From positions 5,895,575-5,959,574 of the forward strand of contig OX442324.1 in assembly GCA_949358305.1 (NCBI GenBank): DNA of 64,000 nt, in the 5' to 3' direction. The notes under the pieces were generated by a model. That model made no database searches. It had not been told where the DNA came from and saw nothing but the letters and a program-made list of their open reading frames with translations. This DNA comes from Strigamia acuminata. Taxonomy: Eukaryota; Arthropoda; Chilopoda; Geophilomorpha; Linotaeniidae. Shown in pieces: positions 1 through 12,200 of the stretch. A program made the position numbers and the translations under genes. The stretch's first letter is position 1. Each line of letters opens with the position of its first letter.

Positions 1-512
1 AAACTTTTCAACTTCCTGTCTGTGCACCCCCTCAGAGGAAGACTGTGCATGGAAGGACTAATGACCACATCTTTGCGCAGCTCACCAGCCACGATTTTAT
101 TAAGCGGCTCCTCCAACTGCAGCCTCAAATCGGAAGGAAACGCCAAGAGGCCGCAGTCGGGACTCAACAAGACGCACGGATTCGAATGTCCCTCCTCGAC
201 CTCGCAGATCTGACCAGCGCTGAGCGAATGAAACGAACTTTGCAGCACCGACGTGGGCAGGAAATCAAACTCGTCGTCGCAAACAACGTCGACCACCTCG
301 TCACCTGTCGGCGGCGAGTCCTCGGTGGGCGAACACGAGTCGCATAAACACCTCGTCTCGTCCTCTTCCTGGATGTGCGTGTATTTACCGGGCCACAGCG
401 TTTCTTCGCATCTATTTTCCTGCCAGCAGCTCTTGAGTCGCGAATTGATTCGCCGCTGCATCGACAATAATTTCATAGAAATTCCATTTCCTCTTCCTCG
501 GCCCGTATTCAT
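1..512 (-). CDS. partial first coding exon of an unrecognised protein, running off the left edge
   Basis: On the minus strand a reading frame is open from ATG codons at 512, 476 and 461 to the window edge, about 170 codons without a stop. An in-frame TGA lies just upstream of the first ATG, so this looks like a true first exon. The stretch is clearly more GC-rich than its surroundings and the residue mix is protein-like (starts MNTGRGRGNGIS, later CRCEETLWPGKY-like and DDEFDFLPTSVLQSS segments; many Cys, Asp and Glu). A possible donor (GCTG/gtgagc) lies near 77, so the exon may end inside the window. I recognise no family. It could be an independent gene or an alternative first exon of the SASH1-like gene that continues leftwards on the same strand. 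An X-box and a CCAAT box lie upstream at 842-864. Confidence 0.55.
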   Translation of the reverse strand, partial: MNTGRGRGNGISMKLLSMQRRINSRLKSCWQENRCEETLWPGKYTHIQEEDETRCLCDSCSPTEDSPPTGDEVVDVVCDDEFDFLPTSVLQSSFHSLSAGQICEVEEGHSNPCVLLSPDCGLLAFPSDLRLQLEEPLNKIVAGELRKDVVISPSMHSLPLRGCTDRKLKS

Positions 513-841
513 AGTGATATCTCTTCTTTCTCCCTTTCAAGTCGTCATTGTGAATTCAAATGCAACGTCTAATACGCGAAATAAACAGAAAACCCAGCCA
601 GCTCTAGCCTGCTCCGTGCACAGCGCCAAACATGAGTGGGAAAAATCAATCCGCACGCAAATGAAAGCCAGTAAAATAATAATACTGTCTCAGCAACCAC
701 ACCCAGCTCTCCACGATTCACGGAACTTGGCGGGACAATCCAAGGGCGTGCTCAAATATTTCTCAATCTGCAAAAACAATCCGAGGAAGTGAAGCCAGCC
801 ATCAAGCAGCGAGCAGCGAGCGAGCCTCCAACCAGGTTACC

Positions 842-864
842 GTTGCCACGGAAACGCATCCAAT
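842..864 (-). promoter_or_regulatory. RFX X-box-like motif plus CCAAT box
   Basis: GTTGCCACGGAAAC at 842-855 has the two half-sites of an RFX X-box, with one deviation in the second half. CCAAT follows at 860-864. They lie 330-350 bp upstream of the minus-strand start at 512. The motif match is seen; a role as promoter is inferred. Confidence 0.4.
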
Positions 865-1718
865 GGCGAAAAATCTCGAGCTAGTTTTCAGCTCTTGCCG
901 CTACATTTCGCCACGAGTTTCGAGCTCGAGCCTCAGCCGCTGCCAGTCTATCGACTGTAAGGTGTGGCGCGACGCAAACCCACTTTTCATCCCTCATTTC
1001 CACCAATCTCTTTAAATATTAAATAACCACCATTAATGAATCGATGCGGTGGAGATCTGGGCCGGCATGCAAAGAGTTTAGTGCACCATTAGGAAAAACA
1101 ATGGAAATAACTTACAATGAGTTGCCCCACCATGTTGACCGACTACGAGAGTACAAACGAATACATTTCGCACCTGAGCTGCGGTCCACTTTTTATTGGC
1201 TCATGATAAATTCAATCCGATTGTATTCGGGGCGAAGTGACAGGCAAGATCAGATTTCCTTCCGTCTCGTTAAAGAGGTATCATTTGGCTGCCAGGTTGT
1301 TAGAAAATTTCCAGGTAAAACAACACAATGAAAATTGCTCAAGGTTAAGAAACTCGCATTCCTCGGACACGTCAAACCATCGATTCTCAGTAGTTAAATT
1401 GTCGATCATTACATTTTTCCGAAGCAGAACTGACAAAATACTCATCACTGAATCCAATTTAAATTCTTTTCTCTCTCTCTCTTTCTTTTCTACCTGATTC
1501 TTTATGCTCCTTTATCAAAATTAAACACCCTATACAGAGTTTGGCTTTTGACCGATTTTGACCCGTAACAATTAAATCTCGCCGACTCACGCGCGTCGGC
1601 GAATGTGCGAGAACTTTAAATAGGGCGCTCGAAACGAATTTTAACCCTAATTTCGACATCGTGTACGAATTTTAGATTAAAAAGATATAATGATAGTAAT
1701 AATGAAATATAATCTCAC

Positions 1719-1805
1719 CTTATTTTCATCATGATCTTGATCCTCGTAATCGGAGGACAATGACAAGGCTTCCTCACTAGCGCTATTGATAGCGTGACTC
1801 CGTGA
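1719..1805 (-). CDS. SASH1: SASH1-like exon (Ser/Asp-rich)
   Basis: 29 codons, phase 0 to 0, bordered by tttttcag and gtgaga. It encodes a segment ending ALSLSSDYEDQDHDENK, an acidic serine-rich linker. It follows the large exon at 2912-3399. The next exon of the gene is not visible between here and the left edge. Confidence 0.65.
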
Positions 1806-4265
1806 CTGAAAAATTACAAATACAAACGAATCAAATTTCTGATAAAGTTTGAAATTTTAAGCGGACAATACAATCCGCCACAATCTTTATTATTATCATT
1901 ATTATTATTATTATTTATTATTGATGTCAACCAAAGTTAATTTTAATTTTTTATTACATCCTTTCCCGTAAAATATTTATTCCGCACTGTTATAATGATT
2001 TTTGCTTTTCACTACTGCAGAAAAAGTAAATGATTTTTTTTTTTACTTTTACCTGCAAAACATCTAAGACTTGCGTCTCGTAAAACGAGAAATAAAAGCC
2101 ATAAGCATCAGAGCCTTTAATTTTTATAGCTCTGATTCCTCTTCAGCTAAAAGTCACTCCAGCAGCCTTCTCTCTCTTTCTCTCAACTGGAATGACGTAA
2201 TGATAATAAGAGGCACCACATAGGTCGTTGGAACGTTTTTGGCTTGCTTACACGAAACTACGCACTAATCCACATCCCATAAACCGATGTAGTAAAAATT
2301 AACCACTTCGTATAACGTTGTTGCTTTTTACTTTGCTAACTAATTCAAGGGGCGCACAAAAATAAATTTTCTATTTTTCTTTTCTTTTTTATTCGATTCT
2401 CAGAAATGAAAATGTCACTCAAAATATTACTCAGAAGCAGAACTGACATAAATACTCATCATAGAATCAAACAATTGTATTAGAATTCTGTGGCCAGATC
2501 GGCTTGAAGCCCTTCCGTTCCGTTCCGTCGCATAAATCAGAGCGAGAATTCATTATTCAAATTTGCCCATCACAGCGCCCTCTTAGTGACGATATAAAAA
2601 ACTACAACGACGCCGTAACAAACCATTATCACCCTTCTGCAATTTCATTTCGCACGATGGAACAAAACAAACCATCAATAAAAAGAGATAAAAACAAAGA
2701 TGTAATTTCAACATTTACACCATGTAATGACCAGCGATAAAATACAAACTCCGATAGACTCCAGCCATCATTATAACTAAACTATATATATAAGGCGCCA
2801 AATAGGTCGCGCCCACGTTATGTAATCACCTTTTAACAGTCTATTTTAAAGCTGGCTCGGTATCTGCATGGCTAAACAAAATATCAACCCATTTAAAAAT
2901 AAAAATCTCACCGTAATACTCTTGAACTTTGACAACATCTTATTTTTCCTGGTCTGCACCGGTGAATTGGTTCCGCCATCCTCTCTAGGAGAGTCCAAAC
3001 TGTCCCTTTTGGAGGAAGCACTGGACAAATTGGATAGTCTACTCCCATCCTTTCTTTTCTCCTCCGTCTTGGAACGAATTTGATCACGTGTCACTTGGAT
3101 GTCACCCGCAGTTCTCGTCATGATGACGCTATCCCCTGGGAATTGAACCACCGTTAACTTTTCTCTCGACTTTTCAAATAATCGCCTGACACCCAACTCA
3201 CCCGAGTAAACCCAACTGGCAGGAGGTGAAGAAATGTCAACGTTCGATTCTCGAACGCAGCACCCGTTTGCCATTTTGATCGCATCATTGGGAAGTGACA
3301 TTGGTCCCAACTTGCGTCCATCGTCCTGGTCCGATTCGTATGGTGGCTCGTCGTACCAGTGTTGGCATTTCTGTGCAGCTGGGACATACGATCCGTCCAC
3401 TGAAACGAAAACACACGCAAAACCAATTAAACTTTGACCGCCACATTCCGAAATAAATAAATTCAATTCAATTACGACAATTTCGCTCACCAGAAGTGTA
3501 GAATCGTGCAGTTTCTTTAATTTCCGGCTTTTTCGTACCCGCGTTGAAAAAACCGTGACGGAAATCTCTCAAAACCTTTAGAAAAAAAAAATAAAAATAA
3601 ATAAATAAACAAGTAAAATATTTTTTTAAAAAAAAACATCACTCAGCACTTTTAAACTTTTAAAATGGTTACAAATAACGTACGTAAATGGAACCGCTGA
3701 AACGGCGTGCATAATGCTTCGCCATATTCAAACCCAATGATGAGATAAATAAATAAAAATCTGTCAAGGACACGAGGTGTAAACAGGTGGAGATAAAAGT
3801 GAGTGCACCTGTGCTTTGTTTTGACTCATCTCATAAAATCCGTGCAGGGGGAAAAAGCCTTGAAACGTGTCATTTATCCCTGCTTCTCTGAATTGTATCA
3901 CGCACCGTAAATCACTTTAAACATATTCGTGCACTTGGATGCTATGTTATTCGCACAGTGTACCGAATGATAAACATACTCGTCAACATTTTTCTCTAAT
4001 TTTTCCTCTTTAAAACTACAAATATTTCGAAACACTTTTTTTCAAAGTCACCACCTGTAACTGGAAACATTAAATCGTCAACAGGATGCACATTGAGCGC
4101 ACACATGCAATAGAATTAAATGCATGCTGCAAAATTATGCAACTCTGAGCTTGGCTTTTATATAGAATACATGAATTTATAATTCCAATAATATTTTCTC
4201 ATTTTTTTTTATTTTTTATTTTTTTATTTTTTTTTTGTTGTGTGTTTGGAGTTTGGACTCGATAA

Positions 4266-4304
<39 letters not shown>

Positions 4305-7300
4305 ATATAGGAAAGTTTCAGTCAGCAGTTTTCAAATTTAAAAAAAAAATAAAAAATCATAAAAAGACAATATATGGTTTCCAAAATTATCTACTTACTG
4401 TCAAACTTTTCCTTTATATAATATAAAACAATTTTTGTTGGATCATTTCCAATACGACATAAAAATAAAAATAAGAGAGAGTTAAAGTCAGTCACACATG
4501 CTGTTATCGCACCATTTAACTTTTCTCCAAGAATGCAAAGTTTGCCCTCTTTAAAAAGTGTAAATATTAGACGAAGCAAAGCTTTCATGACAAACAAAAT
4601 AAATTTCATCAGACACGCGGAATAAAAGTCAATTGGAAATAAGTGGAGTGAAAAATGAAGGAATCAAATGAGAAAAGATGCTGAACTGGGCGGAACCTAT
4701 ATACACACAACTATGAGGAAGACACAAAACCCTTCAAACGATTTCCACTCAACCAAATTAAACCCAACAAAAAGGAAAAGCATATTTAAACAAATAGAAA
4801 AAAATAAAAAAAAATAAAAATATATTTAAAAATAAAAAAAAAAAATCCACCAAATTATTTATTTGGAACGGAATGTGCGTTAATTTCCTTAAACCGACGT
4901 TCGAGACCTATCTCGTTCGAAAGCATCCAAATGAGTCCTCAGAGAAAGGCAATTCGGTTTTTTTTTTACTTTTTCTTTCCATTTAGATTTTCATCCTATT
5001 TTTTTTTTTTTATAAACCTAATATACTCGTTTCTAGAGAAAGGATTGCGTGAAATCCGTAATTAAAAGCTCAAAGAGGATGAGACAATTTTTTTTCGGCA
5101 ACAGGAGACGCAATTACAATCAGTCACTACAATAAAAACCTGTTTGCTTGTTTTTTTTAATTCTCTGTCGCGCTTTCGCAATGTAAATACTTGTAATCAA
5201 CTCCCTCGGATACAATTACCCGCCACTCAAAACCGATTTAATTTTCTTACATCATTCTCAAAGTAACGTTTTAAGCACGTGTTTCTCGACTTGGCGCCAC
5301 CCTTTATCATTTCATCCTATGACGCAACATCCAATTGACGACGTTTCTAAGAAAAATTCATTGAAACGACGTCAATTCCACCAACCCAGCTTCACCTTTA
5401 AGAAAAAAAAAAGAAAAAAGTGTTGACTTACGGTCACTTGTACCAGACATTGCTCAAAATCAAGTGTCATATTTTTATGACTTATGTCGCAACCATAAAA
5501 GCGTAACCACCTGCCAAAGCACGCGTCAACCACTCACTGCCAGACACCAAAGTTTGCTCCAAGACATTCAACAACGAACGAACAACAAACAAATAAAAAA
5601 AAATAAAAACCATATATATATAATAAAAATATATATATAAAATGAGCAGAACCTCAAATCCCAAGTCGAATAATGGGCATTTTTAAGTTTTCTAGAAACC
5701 ACCTCGTCGCAGCTTCGAAACCGCCCCACTAATTAAAACTATTCAAATCAATTAAAACGCACCTTTCCTGGTCGCCATGGGAGCGGACTCGTGTAAGCAC
5801 GAGGTCTAATGTTCCATTCCTCTCCCGAAAGACAAGATGGCAATGTGGCCAGATTCATTTGCTCGTTAAATAAGGTCCATTCACCACCAATCTCAAATCC
5901 ATCTCTTGACTCGCTTCTTTCTCCTCCTGCTTTTGTCATTTCAAATTTTAAAAAAATGAATTACAAAATTGACGAACGAGGTCGCCGAGTCGAGGGTCGT
6001 AGGTCCATAGGATGATGACAGAGCGAATGCATTCACGCGACACGCTTTCAAATATCTGACCATAATATTGTTAACACGTGACGCGAACTAACGCAATAGT
6101 TGCAAAAGTGAAAACAAAATTCATATCACAACAAATTGATGTGAAATGTAAACAGAAAATTGACGCCTCAGAATAAAAACAAACTTTTTTTTTCTCTCCC
6201 GATTTTCTGTTTTCGTTTTTGCTTTTATTTATTCTTTTTTTTATTTTTATTTTTATTTTTTTTTTTAGTTTTAAGTCACGCGTGTTCAACTTTGTCCTTT
6301 CTCATAATTTTCTTTTCAAAAGATAATTAAGGAGTATGATGTTTGGAGTCAGGGTCAAGTGTCTGGAGACAAATGACGGAGTTGCTATTAATAACGTGGC
6401 AGAACTAAAGAAGAAGAAAAAAAAAGGGTTTGGTTGAAGAATGGAAGACCATTCCAAGGACTCGCTAAAGAGAAACAATAACTCAAAGACGTCAAAAGGT
6501 AGAAAAAAGAAGAAAAAAATGTCCCATCAGACACAAAAAAAAGTCAAATTAATTAGAGTGTACACTCTTTTCTTCTTCCCTAAGGTGTATCATATTTATG
6601 AAAATCACCATCTAATTTGAATGATTAATTATCACTAATTTTTCTATTTTAAATATTCTAATTTCCAAATGTTAACAACCCTAAGTCATACAAAAAAAAA
6701 AAAAAAAATTAATTAACATTAATTTTTTTTTTTTTTTTTTACATTGACTTTTGATATCCATCAATTGAATGCCATCAAAGGTCAATGTAAATACTTGCAA
6801 CGGATGTCCACAGGTAAATATTTGATTCGCATACCTGACTTCCACTCACCCGTACGCCCAGTAACTATACACCAAAGTGTATAATTTACAAAATAAAATA
6901 AAAAATAAAACTTTCCTTTTCTTTGTCTCACATTATCTCAACAAAAGTTGAACATTGCTCAGGGGATTAACACCATTCAAAGTGAAAATACCGTACTTTA
7001 ACCCACACCCACGTCGTTAAATTGTTCTGCATACATTCAAGGGTCAAGGCTGAATGTCTCCGGTGATAACGCTTTACCCCTCGACTCGAATTCAACGAAA
7101 TTTCGTCTCAAAATACATTTACATTTTTGAACAACAAATGCAAAAACTGGATCAAGTTATTTTGAGCGCACTATAAAATTTATGCGCAAAACGCTTTCAA
7201 AATGACATTTCAAAGTACAAATCTCTTTCGACGCTACGTCCTTTGTCTCCCAAGAAACTCGATCTTTAAATTTCAAAAATTCAGGGACCTTCCCTCTTTC

Positions 7301-9261
7301 CTTACCTTGGGAATCCCCGTCATAATCAAGACAAAAAAACGGATCGGTTTGTAGATGTGCCATCAAAGGGCAAAACTCTCGTGGGTCACCATTCGATTCT
7401 CTTCTCTTTTCAGAACACGGAACGAGTTTCTCCCGCAATCAGCCAAGCGTTCGTTCCAATCCCCCACTGATAACGGGCTAAAACTACTTCACCTGCTACA
7501 AGGGGTGGAAGGTTGCACCAACAACGCCATAACAAGAAACAGCACGATATTTGGACGCCCAGCGCCACTCAACCACTTGAGGTGAAAGAACTCACGTGTT
7601 CACACGACTCAGTGATTTAAAAAAAATTTAAAAAAAAAATTAATATAACAAAAATTAAATTCAATTATTTCCTCCAAAATTGAAAAAAAAAATTATAAAA
7701 AAAAAACTTTTTTTTAAAAAAAAAACACATTGACCACACCCATAAAACAAACAAATGTTGAAACTTGAAATGAAATCTTACCTCATCTTGAGTCAGAAAC
7801 CTTTGAGGTTCATATTGGCACATCTAATAAAAAGAATAAAATTGAAAATTAATACGGTAATTGAAGAAAAAAAAAAAAAAGATCTATTAAACCGGAAAAT
7901 TAATTAAATCCAACCGAATTTACCTTTTCAAAGGCTTCTTCCATGCTGATTTGCCCTTCCTTCACCATCAAAACCAACTTCATCCTTTCCTCAGCTGTAG
8001 CTCTTACATCACGCGATGCATAAGTTCCATCTTTTTTTTTTTTAAATTAAGAAAAAAAAAAAAAAATTATATATTTTTAAAATTTATCCGCCTCACTTGC
8101 CTTTTAATTACCCGACCAAACCGAAGTTATCACCCACTTCACTTCACAACTTTTATATCCAGAATAAACAAAAGCGCAACCAGAGGATGCTAAAGAGATC
8201 CCTCCAAATCAGCTGTTACCAGACCCTGTTTATCTCATCATAATTAATCTCTCCCCTAAATTTTTTGAATATGGAAATTGGCAAACCGCCCCGCATTTTA
8301 AAAAGCCCCTAAATCTCCTGGCACGAAAATTTAACACACAAAACAACGAGAGAAAAAAAAAAAAAAAAAAAAAAAAAAAACCCATTCAACCTATTTTTAG
8401 CCGCCGCCATTACTTTACCGGAATATAGAACTGTGTTAGACACGTGGTCTGGAACCCGAGGGGGCAGAGATTTGGCCGGGGTCAGATGTCTAGCAGAGGT
8501 CATTTTGTCCGTTGATTTGCTTCTATCTTTGTCCTTTTTTAAAGTAAGTCCCCGCAGAATTCGACCCAATGGTCCTCCCTTCTTTTTCACCAGCGATGTT
8601 TCTGGTAACGGCGCGGTCTCGCAAGGATCTTGTAATTCTGCAATAATTTAATTCAAAAATTTAAAAAAAAAAAAAAATTAAATTAAAATTTCAATTCAAT
8701 TCAAGACCAATTTGCTACACGTGAAAAAATAAATGTAATGTTCCATTTATCGACGATTTTATCGACTTTGCAACAACCCAGAAGAAAATAACGAAGTTTA
8801 GAAGCCACGTGGGACAAAATTCAATATAAAGTGACAGAAAAATGTAATAAGAAAAGAAGAAAAAAAAATTTAAGCGAATGTAAAATGTAGATTTCCCTTA
8901 AAACGTCTTTACCTTGAAGAGAGAAATATTTCCGTATGGATTTTCCCCGTTTGAAAAGCGCATACTTCTCCAACTTCATTCTGCCACCACAAATCCAAGA
9001 AGACTGGCCAGTGGCCACTGAGCCCTGCACGTCCCAGCCCAGCCCGAATCAGAGGCCACCTTAGCCTCAATCCTTTTAGGTCAGCAACTTACTGGAGAAA
9101 AGAATGGCCTGCAGCGTAACAGATTACTACCATACTTGACCAAATACTCAGCAGACCATTCTTCTTCGTATTAAGACGGATTAACCAAGGATTATACATC
9201 AAATTCTTGTAATTTTGGGCCTCTTTAAAGTGTTTCCCTTCCCTCTCGAAAAGCATAATCG

Positions 9262-9293
<32 letters not shown>

Positions 9294-12200
9294 ACCTGAC
9301 GTTGAAGATGAAAAGTGACACGTGTCGTAAAATCCCGTTGATTTTGGATTCATGCATCTGAAAGTACATAAAGCATTTATGACGATGGCGAATATAAATA
9401 GACAAATGTGTCTTTTTTAATATTCGTTTTGTATTTTATTTTATTATTATTATTATTATTATCACAAAATTGTAAAGCATATATATTTTATTTCCGGTTT
9501 ATGTTTTATAGATTCAACGCATTAACAAAACATACATAAAATTGCAGGTAATTTGGTAATTTATATAGTTCGTGTGACTGCTTGTAAAGGTGAGTTTAGA
9601 CATAATCAGAGGCCATGGACTGGAAATTAACATTCAGATGGTATTTTTATTTTTTTCTTTCCTTTTTATCCATTTTCCTAATTTAAAATTTTAAACGAAA
9701 AAGTGAAACGAGGAGGAAATGTGACGAATCGAATTTCTTGCTTCGAACATATTTGGAAGACTGGTGACAAGTTTGGTTATTTTTGTGATGGTAGTATGTA
9801 ATCACGGGCAAATAAATGTCAGGCTTGCGACCGCAAATGACTCGAGCCCTGATTCACAGAGCGGGCAGCTCTTTAATCTAACTTAATGCCACGCACACAC
9901 AATGATATTTCACGCTGCGATGGAGTGAGTAACAACACCATTCCATTCTCTTCTCCCAACACCAAAAAGGATTCTACCGCACGCCCCAATCCTCATATCC
10001 TCTCTTCTCCTCTCCTCTCCTCTCCTCTCCTCCGACGCAATGCTGAGAGAATTAAACAAGATGCACTTGTCACACAAAATGGAGAGAGTAAAGATATCAT
10101 TTCTCTTCGTCTTTCCAGTATTCTTTATTAGGAACGCCTAGTTGACTCGCTACAAACTTTATTCATAAGAGAGAACATTTTCCATTCCAGCTGCATTCTC
10201 GGCGCTTCATATCCATACCTATGTGCAACAGACAAGACCGAGCAATGTAATAAGCAACCATTCCTCACACTGCTAACACATCTTTTTTCTCTTTATTTTA
10301 CGAAATTGCAAAATGAAGGAAAAAAAAATTACCAGGACGAGCGAGCTCAAAATTAAGCGCAGTTGGAAAATCAAAATTCGATTTAATATGAAAATTTTTC
10401 AATTGTTTTTCCAACACAAAAACTAATCTGTTTTCTTACTTTACTCGCTATACTGAAACGTGTTTAAACATTAGTAATTTCCATAGAAATGAGAGAGAAA
10501 GAGAGACAGATAATATATTTTTCCTCGTGTTTCTCAGCTTATTGCACTAGTTAGGCTTCATGTTTTCATGGCTTTTTTCACATCTCACTCGGCCGTGGAA
10601 CCAGAACAAGAACAAACCAACTCAAAAGGATCAAAAAGGTCAAAAAGAAATGAACACTTTTACTTTGCTAATGGCTTCTACACGAATAAATGTACAAAAG
10701 CAAGCAGAACAGCTAAATGTCTGACTTATTAAAGTCGCTTTAAATGGGAATGTTGCAGCAGGCATCTATTCCTGATTTCGCACTACTCTACCATTTGCAT
10801 CATACACAAGACATGCAAACGGCAATGACCTAAACAACACACATTTGCAATTCCCCTCTTCATGGACATGCTTACTGAATATTTCAAGGCTCTACACAAT
10901 TGTTCTTTCTAATTTAAAATGCACTTATTCGCAACTTTCTTAGAAGCAAAAACTGTCTAGTCAGCTTCACGAATTGCTCGCTTTGTCGCTCTCAGTAAAC
11001 AGGAAGTGAAGTAATTTGTACTGAAAACATAGTTTTCGACAGTTTGTTGTTCACTTAATCATCTGATGTACAAATCGTGCGGACGAACCGTCCACGCTCT
11101 AGAAAATAAACCTCATCCCAGCTGATACCAGATAATTCATGTAATTACCCAAATTATCCTTTCCACACCCTACATATTGTCACAAATGGACAAAATATCC
11201 AAAAAAAAAAGAAGAAATTATTCCATTAAAAACCAAACAACAAACGCAGCCACATTGCAATTTGCAACTAACCCCAGGAACACGGAAAAGGGAGGAAAAG
11301 AGACAGATGTGTCTCCAGCATGTTTTAATTGATAAAACTAGGGTGGTTTCTCCCTAGTTTCCTCCTGTGTACCTTCTGGCAAGATCACCGCTCTATTGAT
11401 TCCATATCACCGTATATCATACAGCGACCTCGAGTTTGAATATTTCAGATATCTGTCGCACCTTCGGATTAATAATGTATTCATGTGACAAAAATGCGAA
11501 TAAAAATAAGTTATGGACTATAAAAAATAAATAAATCGTTTTTAAGTTGCAACTTCGTTGACATTCGTGTAAACAAATTAATGTGTTGATGCAATGCAAT
11601 TAAGACGACTGAATTAAAAGTGCATCGTCTAATCAAACTTGCTTCATTTTAATGAACAATGGCACAAACATATCCCTCCCGAAACAAAAATAGAGAAATT
11701 TTTTATTTTCTCATTTTTTCTATTCATAGTCTTCAATTCAGTGACAGATTTAAAATAACAAAGATAACATTCTTCCATGTCAACACGTGACATTTCACAC
11801 TTTACATCATTCAAAAATCGTCGCATCATCTGCTCCGATGTCTGCCCATATTTCATTAAGATTGCTGACATTTTCAATTATGAGAGGCATGTGTTTGCTC
11901 TGAAAGATGGGAAGTCCAATTACCTAAATTAAACTCGTTCATAACCCCTAGTAAAACTTGTGAAAACGACTTTTCCGACATATGATGCGTGCATGTAATT
12001 GAAAGATATCCATCTAATTTCGGCTAAAAACATAATCCCCGTTCCTATCCCCCAACATAATAAAAATACTTAGTATTCGTAATTCATCTGCATAAAATGC
12101 AGCGATTTAAATTTATAATTACAAAATTAATTAACAGAACAAATATCAATCAAAATTTCATGTACCGGTAACGTCAGCTGCTTTTGAGATTATATTTTTT

